A DNA stretch of 64,000 nt from Okeania sp034190295 (GCA_034190295.1 JAXHSW010000011.1:21243-85242), one strand, 5' to 3'. Shown: positions 46,401 to 55,578, counted from the stretch's first letter. Translations and numbers: made by a program. The notes: generated by a model from the letters alone, not told the origin.

Positions 46401-48141
46401 CGTCTTTTTCAATGAAGAAATAGGTGAACCAGAACCAGAACCAGAACCACAACCACAGCCAGAACCAGAACCACAACCAGAACCAGAACCACAACCACAG
46501 CCAGAACCACAACCAGAACCACAACCAGAACCACAACCAGAACCACAACCAGAACCACAACCAGAACCACAACCAGAACCACAACTCAATGTTGTTATCG
46601 CTAACTCAAATACAATTGTCGTCAGCAGTGAAACTACAAACGTAGTTCAGTTCAATTCCTTAGAGGAAGTTGGCGGTACCATTGTTGGTTTTAGTCAGTC
46701 AGACTCATTATCATTCAACTCATCACTGTTCGGTAATTTCAGTAATTCCAACTTCACCAGTGTAGTTGTCACGAACTCAACTACCAGTACCGATATCCAA
46801 AATCAAAGTCTACTAATTGTTGAACAACAAATTAACTCAATAGAAGAGCTAGAAGCACTGCTAGTTAACTTAGAAGTAGACAGTCCAATATTCATTGGAT
46901 ACACTAATTCCGCAGGTAACACCGTAGTCGCCTTTGCAAGTAGTAACCAAGTACAAGTTGTCAGCCAATTTGCATCCGAAGTACAGCTAACAGAGACCAA
47001 CTTTAACTTTACTCAAGTAACCACAGCAACAGCAGAAACAGAAATTACTGCTACAACTGGTTTAGTAGATACTATTTTCTTCGACTCACTGGTTGAAGCT
47101 ACCACTATTAGCGACTTTGAGGTAGACACAGATATACTTCAGTTTAAAACAGGAATATTTGGAAACTTCAAGAATAGTAACTTCACCCAAGTTACTGTAA
47201 ATGACTCAACCAGTAGTGTTGCGAATAACGTGGGTCTAGTGAAGCTGACTCAAGAATTTTCTTCTCTAACAGAAGTGGAAACACGATTAGAAGAACTTGA
47301 TGTTGATGGTATCTTTGCCACTTATACTAATGCACAGAATCAAACTGTCCTCACATTTTTCCAGGAAGGAAATTTAGAAGTTGTTACTACCTTTAATGTA
47401 GAAATAGACTTAAATGTCAGCAACTTTGCTTTTGTTGGTGTACTCGCAGGTAGTGACACAGACGACTTCCTTTCCGGTGGTTCAGGTCCAGATATCCTCA
47501 ACGGTTTTGGAGGAGATGATACCATACAAGGTCTTAGTGGAAATGATACTCTGCGTGGTGGTGATGATAACGATATGCTCAAAGGTAATTTGGGTAACGA
47601 TCGCCTCAGTGGAAGTGATGGTAATGACACTCTCAATGGTGGTTTTGGTAACGACCTTATGCTGGGAGGTGCTGGTGACGATCTTTTGATAGGTCGTCCT
47701 GGTTTTGATATTATGCTGGGTGGTAATGGTAACGACACTCTGAGGTCTGGTATCGGTCGCGATCGCCTCAATGGTGGTGCGGGTGACGACGAACTTACGG
47801 GTGGTGGAAGTATTGACCGTTTTATCTTTGCAACAAATCGGACTTTTAGTCAAGCAGATATCGGTACGGACGCAATTACTGACTTTGTTGTAGAACAAGA
47901 TATTATTCTTCTGGATAAAACCACTTTTGCTGCTCTTACCAGCGTTCGAGGTGAAGGGTTCAGTGTGGAAACAGAGTTTGAATTAGTTACCAGTGACGAA
48001 GAAGCAGAAAGTTCTGGTGCGTCTATAGTCTACAATACTGAAAACGGTAAATTGTTCTATAACGCTAATGGTAGTACTGCTCATTTTGCCACCTTAACTA
48101 ATAACGCGGAAATTACTGCTGAAGATTTCTTCCTCCGTTAA
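43426..48141 (+). CDS. RTX-type calcium-binding repeat protein, modular
   Basis: 1571 aa, strongly acidic, without a classical signal peptide, as expected for type I secretion. Residues 1-about 150 are GGxGxD-type nonapeptides, here unusually Asp/Lys-rich (GDDKIKGKDGNDLIDG). The middle has at least four copies of a module of about 115-130 aa (near 590, 930, 1100 and 1230), each with an ANFL/SLLIV core, EVExRLxELDV, Y(T/E)-x-V-x-AF, and an xNFxF end. Residues 665-742 are a GDDMDG linker and 1000-1056 a PEPQ linker. Residues about 1341-1465 form a second RTX block, then the usual cyanobacterial RTX tail (FITDFVVEQDIILLD-like; NTENGKLFYNANG). Probably a surface adhesin or S-layer-like protein. 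No secretion genes adjoin. GTAAGGAA precedes the ATG. Confidence 0.88.
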   Translation: MAQIIGLLGNDKIDGTQQDDIILGRLGDDKIKGKDGNDLIDGGDGKDDLEGDDGNDTITGGLDDDKIKGDDDDDLIFGQEGEDDIKGGKDDDTISGGDGEDKLKGDDGDDVIFGGDDDDNLEGKKGEDILVGGLGDDKLRGGSDEDVFAYTAIGEGIDEITDFEADEDSFGFVAGVFDPADTGGVNFVTFTDVDNDDVASLVRSPNLLDDVEDLNENFPTFIFFDENDNGKKGTLAYFTDTQSDLIARVSVKKGELTTENFQYLVGDNINPPEIDDDDSEISFGENGAVINIDVSLLEFLEVSQLSELSLSVINESTTEINGNFFVLSEETNITLLQELLVDFNFNSAAIFLLNTEENTILASFNGTEVTTIAEYEKITNITEFSIENNLSISTNNFSIAEGNRVSISASTLQELGVALDSLTSVVIESADDVETVEGNLLIFQTETFETTQEVKQRLDILVGNSAVLALANIEGKTVLVFSNDSSEEVSIIQEFDGVIANIESFSSSNLKLFNEIEITAQSETVSATDSSDEFSIVSIPEGGVTIEGFNLNAIGVDSPDIIKLQSEVFGNLTNESLTRAVVSVFTTAEQIGNANFLAIDQVFTSITEVEARLTELDITGSVLLSYTDELDRTVFAFSEGASVQIIANFSTDVEIDIDNILIIENSDDMDGDDMDDDDMDGGDDMDGGDDMDGGDDMDGGDDMDGDDMDGGDMDGGDMDGGDEMDGGDEMDGGDDMDDDDDFDVTVDQVEINAEVLTSLDVSVENFTIANIAAESMGEVEANCLVFEEESFASLEILQQRLSTLVLQNSVLILATIGDTTQLVLFDGTNFEELQDFEVELENISQFSVSNLQFTNSFNITNQTEVTATIGVVDNLVFDAFVESGVTVTNYSQEDVFQLDSQIFGEITTETLEELTVTQTTTSAGTANFLIFEGGLTQAQLLVRLQTLQVGDTPRLLVYENEMQQKVVAFYTGTEIEILANLEANVSVASDNFVFFNEEIGEPEPEPEPQPQPEPEPQPEPEPQPQPEPQPEPQPEPQPEPQPEPQPEPQPEPQLNVVIANSNTIVVSSETTNVVQFNSLEEVGGTIVGFSQSDSLSFNSSLFGNFSNSNFTSVVVTNSTTSTDIQNQSLLIVEQQINSIEELEALLVNLEVDSPIFIGYTNSAGNTVVAFASSNQVQVVSQFASEVQLTETNFNFTQVTTATAETEITATTGLVDTIFFDSLVEATTISDFEVDTDILQFKTGIFGNFKNSNFTQVTVNDSTSSVANNVGLVKLTQEFSSLTEVETRLEELDVDGIFATYTNAQNQTVLTFFQEGNLEVVTTFNVEIDLNVSNFAFVGVLAGSDTDDFLSGGSGPDILNGFGGDDTIQGLSGNDTLRGGDDNDMLKGNLGNDRLSGSDGNDTLNGGFGNDLMLGGAGDDLLIGRPGFDIMLGGNGNDTLRSGIGRDRLNGGAGDDELTGGGSIDRFIFATNRTFSQADIGTDAITDFVVEQDIILLDKTTFAALTSVRGEGFSVETEFELVTSDEEAESSGASIVYNTENGKLFYNANGSTAHFATLTNNAEITAEDFFLR
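45422..45650. repeat. In-gene GATATGGATGGC tandem array
   Basis: Tandem 12-, 15- and 18-bp units encoding DDMDG / GGDDMDG. All unit lengths are multiples of three, so the array can change length without frameshift. Two units carry GAG for GAT. Confidence 0.9.
46425..46583. repeat. In-gene CCAGAACCACAA tandem array
   Basis: Tandem 12-bp and 6-bp units encoding PEPQ/PEP. Like the array at 45422 it is frame-neutral and probably variable in length between strains. Confidence 0.9.
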
Positions 48142-48240
48142 CTAGCTATTAGTTCACAGCTTGGATTGAAATCTCTAGGACAAATCTAAGCTGTTTGCTG
48201 AGTACTAAATTGCTCAAGGGTTTTTCATTATATAGAATCC

Positions 48241-48359
48241 GGTTGAATACTTATTATATGAGATGGGGAGATGGGGAGATGGGGAGATGGGGAGATGGGG
48301 GATTTAATATTGAAGTGTGGATAGAATTATAAACATATACTGTATAACCGGATTCTATA
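48241..48359. repeat. R1b element, complete
   Basis: 119 bp with TATAGAATCCGG / CCGGATTCTATA ends and TTA on both sides (48238-48240, 48360-48362). It carries a GGGGAGAT microsatellite. ATTATTA heptamers follow to 48390. 48142-48593 has no gene. Confidence 0.85.
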
Positions 48360-48593
48360 TTAATTATTAATTATTAATTATTAATTGTTGAACAAACCCC
48401 CTACAAAAGCTGAGTTTTGAGCATGAATGGCGATCGAAATACAAGAGGGCACCTGCGGAGTATGCGCAAGCTTTTGCCTTATGCGTTCCGCACCAGCTGC
48501 CGAATGGCGTCCCTACGAGAAACCAACGGATTTAATATAATAGAATCACTGGGGAATTTCTGTTGAAAAAATTGTCGTTAATCTTGGATAGCT

Positions 48594-48956
48594 ATGACCA
48601 GAAAACGTTTAATTATTGAAATGGGTATGGGAATAGACCAACATGGCCAGGAACCAACTGTAGCTGCAGCTAGAGCTGTCAGAAACGCGATCGCTCATAA
48701 TGCTTTACCTGGAGTCTGGGAAGTAGCAGGTTTAAGTCATCCTAATGAAATGATTGTAGAAGTACAGGTGGCTGTACCTTACCCAGAACAGGTGAAGGTA
48801 GAAGAGGTTTTAGCTGTATTACCTTTTGGCCAAAAAAGTATCGCTATTGAAGATGGAGGTATGGTGGTACAGGGTAGAGCGATCGCTGAATTGGAAGATA
48901 AAAATGATGAAATGTTAATTGCTGTAGCAGCAGTCACCGTATTGGTAGAGACTTAA
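48594..48956 (+). CDS. Lin0512-family protein
   Basis: 120 aa, small soluble alpha/beta protein. MGMGIDQHGQEPTVAAARAV near the start and the ALPGVWEVAGLSHPNEMIV segment match the conserved Lin0512 family of bacteria and cyanobacteria. No biochemical role is established for the family, to my knowledge. It stands alone. A lone R2 left end (AGGACTTACGCA at 48959) directly follows the stop codon, so the terminator region is made of repeat DNA. Confidence 0.85.
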   Translation: MTRKRLIIEMGMGIDQHGQEPTVAAARAVRNAIAHNALPGVWEVAGLSHPNEMIVEVQVAVPYPEQVKVEEVLAVLPFGQKSIAIEDGGMVVQGRAIAELEDKNDEMLIAVAAVTVLVET

Positions 48957-50136
48957 TTAGGACTTACGCAAAGGCTCTATTTGTAGGGTGTGAAGCGCGG
49001 TAGCGTAACGCAATAAAAGAATAAAAAATCTGCTATGTTTAACTATAAAATACATAACAGATATATCTAGGTTACTTAGTAGAAGTTACTATAAGTTGAT
49101 TGAAATTCACACTTACTATTATCTACTTTTCTTGTTGAAAAAACATCCATTTTTGCTCTTCTTCATCAAATCTTTAAATAAGAATGGAGTATTATAAAGA
49201 TTCAATGAAGATATTTCTATCTCAATAGATATTTATTATTTTTCCGGATGTTTTTTTATTGAAATTTAATACTTTTGACAGTTGACAAATCAATTATTAA
49301 AGTGTTAAATCAATAAAAAAAAGAATGTTATCAATACTGAAAGCTATACTTTTAAATTATTTTAATATCTAGTAGTAAGACAATTAATAAAGCTTCGATC
49401 GTAAACTAAAAGCAATAGCTGATAGCTGATAGCTGATAGCTGACGGCTGTTTGCGCAGCAGTCCGCAGGAAATGCTTACCTTTTATCTTTCTTCCTTTAG
49501 ACTGAGAAACGCTATATTAACTTTATTTAAAAATGGCAAAAAGTGTATATTTAGTCACGAAATTACTTGAAAAAATATGTATTTTGAATTTATTGTTTCT
49601 CTGAAATACTAAATTTTTTTGAAGATTGCTAAATTTGATACACAATTTACTTTTGTTTAATGTATCATTAGCAATTAAGTTCCATCTATAACTGTATAAT
49701 TTGATCGATTTCCCAAATTAATTGCACAAATATCATTAATATGGGAGAAGCATTGAAAATCAACTACTGATTTTCTTCTAATCAGCATAATTACTTCTAC
49801 AATTCAACAATTACTAATAGTTGAAACTTCACAACCATCTAGTTATAACTAGATTTGTTCATATCAGTATTCTCTGAAACTCAAACTACAGTTAACAATT
49901 GTAGTCATCTAGCAGATTCAATTTTAACAAAAAAGTAGAAGCTTTATTTCAACTAAAAAAGCTCAGTTAACTATAGTTACTCAACTGGCTTAAGCTCTTG
50001 TTTTCCATTTTTCATTCTCTCTAAATACAAGCCTTAATTAAATAACTTTTGTATTTAGAAATAATTAACTCAACTTTCAATTCAATCCTAATTTTTTTTT
50101 CAGTTTGTAAAGTTTTAAAATTATCATAATTTAGCC
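48957..50136. other. Long gene-free AT-rich stretch with R4 remnant
   Basis: 1.18 kb. R2 left end at 48959; 49374-49481 is an R4 copy with only one inverted end (AATGCTTACCT) and AGCTGAT heptamers. The rest shows no open frame with coding character on either strand and no RNA gene I can recognise. Confidence 0.6.
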
Positions 50137-50379
50137 ATGAATAACTGTCCTTGTTGCTCCAATCAAATGCTACGCCATAGTCGTAATTCCCAAATTTATT
50201 GGTATTGTCCGCACTGTAGGCAAGAAATGCCAAATTTAGTAGATAAGCTCAAAAAACAAATTATTTTAAACAGTTTTCGCGAACATTCTTGTCAAGTAGC
50301 AATCAAGAATGCCTACAATACTGTAGAAACCCACTTGCATGAAGAAAAAACAGTTATGAATTTACTTGGCATCGCCTAA
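50137..50379 (+). CDS. Small zinc-ribbon protein
   Basis: 80 aa. Two CxxC knuckles, CPCC (residues 4-7) and CPHC (residues 24-27), form a zinc ribbon. The remainder is helical and charged (VDKLKKQIILNSFREHSCQV; NAYNTVETHLHEEKT). Such small proteins occur widely in cyanobacteria with unknown role; RNA or DNA binding is possible. The stop codon TAA is also the target duplication of the R1 element that follows, so the element landed at the very end of the gene. Confidence 0.75.
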   Translation: MNNCPCCSNQMLRHSRNSQIYWYCPHCRQEMPNLVDKLKKQIILNSFREHSCQVAIKNAYNTVETHLHEEKTVMNLLGIA

Positions 50380-50585
50380 TATCATGTCCACTTGAATACT
50401 GATAAATAAACGACTGAGGAGTCAGGAGTCAGGAGGGAAGAAAGAAGCAAGAAGAAGAGGAGGAAAAGTTTAAATTTGCTCCATCCCCCCATCCCCCCAT
50501 CTCCCCATCCCCCCATCCCCCCATCTCCCCATCTCCCCATCTCCCCATCCCCCCATCCCCCCATCCCCCCATCCCCCCATTTACC
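50380..50585. repeat. Truncated R1 element with CCCCCCAT microsatellite
   Basis: Left end TATCATGTCCACTTGAATAC preceded by TAA, then AGGAGTC heptamers as in 22649-22834 inverted. The expected right end (TTATCCGGACATGATA) is absent. The element dissolves into an array of 8-bp CCCCCCAT/CTCCCCAT units (about 50482-50582), after which composition changes. Confidence 0.75.
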
Positions 50586-50688
50586 CAAGCCCTTCCCCAG
50601 AGCGATCGCAACTCGAAAGTAAGGGCAGTATCCTAGAAGTAAGTTCAATTCAATCTCAATTCAGTATAAAAACACCAAAATCCAATCT

Positions 50689-51417
50689 ATGGCTAATACC
50701 ACCAACTTTCGAGATGCTTTCCGCCAAGCGCAGGGACAAAGCCTCGTCGGACCCAACGTTATTCCCAACGCCCTTCCCTTCTTAGGAGGAGGATTGGTCC
50801 TAACGGCTGTGGGAACCTACGGCGGACTCGGAGTCCTCAACAGCAATCCCAGCCTCTTCATGCCGACGTTTTACGTCGCACTGTTTGGCAATCTCGTCCT
50901 CTACTTTGTCGCCCGCAGCATTGCCGAAAAAGGCAATAACAGCGTCGCCCTCCCCCTACTCATCCTCTACAGCCTAATTTCCGGCTACACCCTCAGCGGG
51001 CTCGTCGCCTTGGCGCTGGGGACTTCGGGGGTAGGCATTCAAGGCATTGGCATCGCAGCGTTGGGCTGTGGGGTGACATTCATCGCCGCCCGCAGCATCG
51101 GTTCAAATCTGTCGGACAAAGATGGATTAGCCCTGACGCAAACCGTTCAAATCGGTGTCTTTGCTCTCCTGTTTGTCCTCGTCGCCCAAATTGCGTTAGC
51201 CTTCTTTGGGGTGGGTACCCCCAGTTGGATAGAAATTGCCATTTCCGGCGTGGGAGTCGTCCTCTTTGTCGGCGTGTCCGTCGTCGATTTCTACATTTTG
51301 CCCCGCACCTACCGCGACGACCAATATCTTCCCGCCGCTTTGTCGATGTACCTCACCTACATCAACCTGTTTATCTTTATTTTGCGGCTGCTGATTGCCC
51401 TTAACGGTCGCGATTAA
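50689..51417 (+). CDS. Bax inhibitor-1/YccA-family membrane protein
   Basis: 242 aa with seven hydrophobic helices. The closing YDxxLSMYLTYINLFIFILRLL-type helix (here LSMYLTYINLFIFILRLL) is the family signature. Known members are pH-sensitive calcium-leak channels or FtsH-associated modulators; the role here is inferred from the family only. First gene of the GC-richer segment. A hairpin terminator follows at 51480. Confidence 0.82.
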   Translation: MANTTNFRDAFRQAQGQSLVGPNVIPNALPFLGGGLVLTAVGTYGGLGVLNSNPSLFMPTFYVALFGNLVLYFVARSIAEKGNNSVALPLLILYSLISGYTLSGLVALALGTSGVGIQGIGIAALGCGVTFIAARSIGSNLSDKDGLALTQTVQIGVFALLFVLVAQIALAFFGVGTPSWIEIAISGVGVVLFVGVSVVDFYILPRTYRDDQYLPAALSMYLTYINLFIFILRLLIALNGRD

Positions 51418-51479
51418 GCACGATTTCCCGTTAGTCGTAAGGGCTTTAGCCCCACCCAGAGTCTTAAATTTTCGCTTAT

Positions 51480-51523
51480 CCGGGTTCAACAGCGAGTCAC
51501 CATCGCCCAAACCCGGTTTTTTT
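51480..51523 (+). terminator. Rho-independent-type terminator
   Basis: CCGGGTT pairs with AACCCGG across a 23-base loop, followed by seven T (51517-51523). A second overlapping stem CCGGTTTTTT/AAAAAACCGG follows. It lies between the membrane-protein gene and gatA. The region 51424-51660 also has GGGCTTTAGCCCC-type palindromes. Confidence 0.6.
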
Positions 51524-51787
51524 GTGCCAAAAAACCGGCATTCCTCCTGAAGGCAGGAAGGATGCCGCAAAACCAATTCCCACCGTTGGTAGTAGGGGCT
51601 AAAGCCTCCACCAATAATCTTGAATTTTCCGATCGCCCGCACGCTCAGACGACACATCAATATCACTGAAACCCTTAAGCTATCTAGAGTTCTTAATTTT
51701 TAATTTTTAATTTTTAATTTTTAATTGGTATAAACTGGTAACTTGAATAACTTCAAATCCTTAATCCCGTTCTAAACCCATAGTCGA

Positions 51788-53248
51788 ATGTCATCCATCC
51801 GCGAATTACACAAACAGTTAGTCCGCAAGGAACGTACGGCTGTTGAAATTACCACGGAAGCCTTAGAACGCATCCAGACCTTAGAACCGAAACTGCGCAG
51901 CTTTTTGCACGTTACCGCCGATCGCGCCCTAGAAACCGCTCGGCAAGTGGATGGAAAAATTGCGGCGGGGGAGGACATTGGTTTGCTCGCGGGCATTCCT
52001 GTGGGCCTCAAGGACAATCTGTGTACCCAAAATGTCCCCACAACCTGCGCTTCGCGAATTTTGGAGAATTTTATCCCCCCCTACGAGTCTACCGCGACCC
52101 AACGGTTGAAGGAGGCGGGGGCGGTTCCCCTGGGGAAGACCAATTTGGACGAATTTGCAATGGGGAGTTCTACGGAAAATTCGGGCTACCAGGTTACGGC
52201 TAATCCGTGGGATTTGTCGCGGGTTCCGGGCGGTTCTTCGGGCGGGTCGGCGGCGGCGGTGGCGGCGGAGGAGTGCGTCGTGGCGCTGGGTTCGGATACG
52301 GGGGGGTCGATTCGCCAACCGGCAGCTTTGTGCGGCGTGGTGGGCCTGAAACCGACCTATGGTTTGGTGTCTCGCTATGGGTTGGTAGCCTATGCTTCTT
52401 CGTTGGATCAGATCGGTCCGTTGGCGCGGACGGTGGAGGATTCGGCGATTTTGTTGAGCGCGATCGCAGGCTACGATCCCAAGGATGCGACCAGTATTAA
52501 AATCGATATTCCCAATTATGCTAAACTCCTGCGTCCCAACTTTCGACCCCAATCTCGCCTCAGAATTGGTGTAATTCAAGAAACATTTGGGACGGGGATC
52601 GATTCGGTGGTGGAAGAACGGGTGAAAACGGCGATTCTCATGCTTCAGGAGTTGGGGGCGGAAATTGAAGTGATTTCTTGTCCGACGTTTAGTTACGGAC
52701 TGTCTGCGTATTATATTATTGCACCCTCGGAGGCTTCGGCGAATTTGGCGCGATACGATGCGGTGAAATATGGCATTCGTACTGAGGAAGCGGACAGTTT
52801 GCTGTCAATGTACAAAAAGACCCGCGCCCGGGGGTTTGGAGAGGAGGTTAAGCGCCGGATTATGTTGGGAACCTACGCGCTGTCAGCGGGGTATTACGAC
52901 GCTTATTATCTCAAGGCGATGAAGGTGCGGATGCGGATTAAGGAAGATTTTGATGCAGCTTTTGATAAGGTGGATGTTTTGGTTTCTCCCACGTCACCGA
53001 CGACGGCGTTTAAGGTGGGAGAAAAAACAGACGATCCGTTGAGTATGTATTTGTCGGATTTGATGACAATTCCAGTCAACTTGGCGGGGTTGCCTGCGAT
53101 GAACGTGCCTTGTGGGTTCGACGCGCAAGGATTGCCGGTAGGGATGCAGTTAATTGGCAAGGCGTTGCGGGAGGATTTGTTGTTTCAAGTCGCCCACGCT
53201 TACGAACAGGCGACGGATTGGCATTTGAAGAATCCAAAGTTGAAGTAA
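51788..53248 (+). CDS. gatA: Asp-tRNA(Asn)/Glu-tRNA(Gln) amidotransferase subunit A
   Basis: 486 aa, normal length. The Ser-cisSer-Lys amidase centre is visible: Lys in GIPVGLKDNL near residue 77, the serines in PGGSSGGSAAAVAAEE near 150, and GSDTGGSIRQPAALCG near 170. With GatB and GatC it hydrolyses glutamine and passes ammonia to mischarged Glu-tRNA(Gln). gatB and gatC are not adjacent, as is usual in cyanobacteria. TTTTAAT heptamers lie just upstream (about 51690-51727). Codon use is GC-rich compared with genes before 50.4 kb. Confidence 0.96.
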   Translation: MSSIRELHKQLVRKERTAVEITTEALERIQTLEPKLRSFLHVTADRALETARQVDGKIAAGEDIGLLAGIPVGLKDNLCTQNVPTTCASRILENFIPPYESTATQRLKEAGAVPLGKTNLDEFAMGSSTENSGYQVTANPWDLSRVPGGSSGGSAAAVAAEECVVALGSDTGGSIRQPAALCGVVGLKPTYGLVSRYGLVAYASSLDQIGPLARTVEDSAILLSAIAGYDPKDATSIKIDIPNYAKLLRPNFRPQSRLRIGVIQETFGTGIDSVVEERVKTAILMLQELGAEIEVISCPTFSYGLSAYYIIAPSEASANLARYDAVKYGIRTEEADSLLSMYKKTRARGFGEEVKRRIMLGTYALSAGYYDAYYLKAMKVRMRIKEDFDAAFDKVDVLVSPTSPTTAFKVGEKTDDPLSMYLSDLMTIPVNLAGLPAMNVPCGFDAQGLPVGMQLIGKALREDLLFQVAHAYEQATDWHLKNPKLK

Positions 53249-53300
53249 TTGTTCTTGAGTTGGGAACCTTAAACGCGAAGCTGTGATTTTGAAGGGAATT

Positions 53301-54155
53301 ATGCTGAAAGTCTTTTCTTGGGCGGCGATCGCGATCGCAATTGTTTACGCCGCAATCTGTTTCGCCCTACTCCAGTGGCAAACTCGCCTCATCTTTTTTC
53401 CAGCCTCGAAACTCACCCTGACTCCTCAAATGTTGGGACTCCCCTCTGAGGAGGTTTGGCTGTCGATTTCACCGCAAGTGGAGGAACGGTTGTACGGGTG
53501 GTGGTTGCCGACGTTGGCGGATGCGTGCGGGACGGTTCTCTATCTTCACGGAAATGGCAGCAATGTCAGCGAAAACTTGGAACAAGCTTATCGTTGGCTG
53601 AAGTTGGGGTTTAATGTTTTTCTCTTTGATTATCGCGGATACGGTCGCAGCAGCGGGCCTTTTCCCAATGAGGAACGGGTGTATGAAGACGCGCAAGTCG
53701 CCCTCGATTATCTTCTCAACCAGCGCGGACTCGACCCCCGGGACATTATAGTGTACGGTCATTCACTCGGCGGCGCGATCGCCATCGATTTAGCAGCGCG
53801 CAATCCGAATTTGGCGGGTTTGGTTCTCGAAAGTACGTTTACGTCTTTGCGCGATATGGCTGATTCGGAGCGGATTTATTCTCTGTTTCCCGTCAATTGG
53901 ATACTCTCTCAACGTTTTGATTCAATGGAGAAGGTGCCTTCTCTGACAATGCCGATTATGTATATTCACGGGACTGGCGATCGCACCGTTCCCTATCCCA
54001 TGAGTCAAACCTTATATGCCGCCACAAGAGCGCCCAAGCAATTATATCTCGTTCCTGAAGCCGATCACAATAACGTCGCCGCCATCGCCGAGCCCGAGTA
54101 TCTAAAGACGGTCTCGGAGTTCGCGCGATCGCTATCTCGACTTCCTTCGTCGTAA
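53301..54155 (+). CDS. Membrane-anchored alpha/beta hydrolase, copy 1
   Basis: 284 aa from ATG 53301 (GAAGGGA upstream); GTG 53283 is an unlikely alternative because the paralog starts at the equivalent ATG. One N-terminal helix anchors it, then an alpha/beta hydrolase fold: oxyanion LYLHGNGSN, nucleophile elbow GHSLGG, acid in GTGDRTVP, His in EADHNNV. It resembles the FrsA/BEM46-type hydrolases. Substrate unknown. About 60% alike by eye to the gene at 54494, so a tandem duplication. Confidence 0.85.
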   Translation: MLKVFSWAAIAIAIVYAAICFALLQWQTRLIFFPASKLTLTPQMLGLPSEEVWLSISPQVEERLYGWWLPTLADACGTVLYLHGNGSNVSENLEQAYRWLKLGFNVFLFDYRGYGRSSGPFPNEERVYEDAQVALDYLLNQRGLDPRDIIVYGHSLGGAIAIDLAARNPNLAGLVLESTFTSLRDMADSERIYSLFPVNWILSQRFDSMEKVPSLTMPIMYIHGTGDRTVPYPMSQTLYAATRAPKQLYLVPEADHNNVAAIAEPEYLKTVSEFARSLSRLPSS

Positions 54156-54493
54156 TCATTCCTTTCCTCACAAAGCTCGCCGCATCTGTCTTTTGACGCA
54201 TTTACACCAAGATTCGATAAATTTTAAACTTTGCAAGAAGTTTGAAAATAGAGCCCATTTTCCCCATCTCAGTCGTTTCTATTTTTCTCTGACTGCAAAC
54301 TTTTAATGTGTCAGTGGAGAGAACAGAGTTCGCATTTGAAAAATCCAAACTGCAGTTGTAGCCGACTTGTATCAAACTTAGCTTTAACACGACCTTTACT
54401 TACGATTTTATCGGCAATTCGCCAATTCTTTCCGGAAGCGGACTAAATGGCAGAGGAAAAACGGGAGAACTTCAAAATTCAAACCCTTTCTCT
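54156..54493. other. Intergenic, no gene
   Basis: 338 bp between the two hydrolase paralogs. No repeat family of the upstream part of the window and no clear terminator; it probably contains the promoter of the second copy. Confidence 0.5.
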
Positions 54494-55369
54494 ATGCTTA
54501 ACGTCCTTTTACTGGCGTTGGGAGCAACAATGCTCGCCTACGTTGCCATCTGTTTGGCCGTGCTAAAATGGCAAACGCGATTAATCTTTACTCCCTCCTC
54601 AAAACTCACCTTAAGCCCCCCAACCTTGGGACTTTCCTACAAAGAAGTGTGGTTGCCAATTGCACCCCAAACTGGGGAACGACTGCATGGTTGGTGGTTA
54701 TCTCCCCCCGCCGAACCCCAGGGAACAGTGCTGTATTGCCACGGGAAAAATGGTAACGTCAGCCGGAATCTTAAATCGGCTAATCGTTTGGTCAAACTCG
54801 GCTTTAATGTGTTTTTGTTTGACTATCGCGGATACGGTCGTAGCAGCGGGCGGTTTCCCAACGAACAACGAATCTATGAAGATGCACAAGTTGCTTTGAA
54901 TTACCTCCTAGACCGGCGCGGAATTGACCCGAAAACGCTATTGGTCTACGGTCATTCCTTGGGGGGTGCAGTTGCCATCGAGTTGGCGACGTGCAATCCG
55001 AATATAGCCGGTTTAATCATCGAAAGTTCCTTCACTTCTTTACAAGATACAATTGATTTCATGGGAAGTTATGCCTTTCTTCCGACTCAGTTATTGTTGT
55101 CTCAATACTTCAATTCTCTGAGTAAGGTAGGCGCTCTCAAAATGCCAGTTCTTTATATTCACGGCACTCAGGATGATACCGTTCCCGATCGCATGAGTCA
55201 AATGCTATTTGCAGCTACCAATGCCCCTAAACAATTATATCTGGTTGCGGGTGCCGGTCACACCAATGTTGCAAGTATCGCCTCCAATGAGTATTTAGAA
55301 ACTGTTTCGGAGTTCGCGCGATCGCGTTGCAATCTTTCCTCCCCAGTTTTGCAGTTTAGTAGCGATTGA
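54494..55369 (+). CDS. Membrane-anchored alpha/beta hydrolase, copy 2
   Basis: 291 aa. Same layout as copy 1: an N-terminal helix (MLNVLLLALGATMLAYVAIC), KWQTRLIFTPSSKLTLSPP, LYCHGKNGN, FLFDYRGYGRSSGRFPNEQR, the GHSLGGAVAIELA elbow, GTQDDTVP and GAGHTNV. The catalytic triad is complete. Divergence is greatest in the 190-215 lid region, so substrate preference may differ. Unknown substrate; probably faces the cytoplasm or periplasm depending on anchor orientation. Confidence 0.85.
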   Translation: MLNVLLLALGATMLAYVAICLAVLKWQTRLIFTPSSKLTLSPPTLGLSYKEVWLPIAPQTGERLHGWWLSPPAEPQGTVLYCHGKNGNVSRNLKSANRLVKLGFNVFLFDYRGYGRSSGRFPNEQRIYEDAQVALNYLLDRRGIDPKTLLVYGHSLGGAVAIELATCNPNIAGLIIESSFTSLQDTIDFMGSYAFLPTQLLLSQYFNSLSKVGALKMPVLYIHGTQDDTVPDRMSQMLFAATNAPKQLYLVAGAGHTNVASIASNEYLETVSEFARSRCNLSSPVLQFSSD

Positions 55370-55578
55370 CGAGTAACTGGGTTAGCAAATTTACTCCCCC
55401 ATTTCCGTATTTCTTCGGTCATTTTTAGACTGAATATCCAAGATTCCCCATTCTAGAGAGCGTCGAAACTATCATATCGGGGTGCATCTCACTCATTTTG
55501 ATTGAAGTAAAGCGCTGCCTCCTATTTCCTGGTATAATTTAAGCCCAAATGCCCGCCTATGCAATTGCCCCTTTCCCT

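Noticed and set aside
46332..46645. Repetitive Cys-Gly-Ser or Asn-Gln peptides around 46.4-46.6 kb
   Set aside because: Other-frame translations of the PEPQ-coding tandem array.
50382..50648. Gly-Trp-Met repeat peptides
   Set aside because: Translation of the CCCCCCAT microsatellite.
51929..52579. 216-codon minus-strand frame
   Set aside because: Antisense to gatA, Arg-rich composition, no homology recognised.
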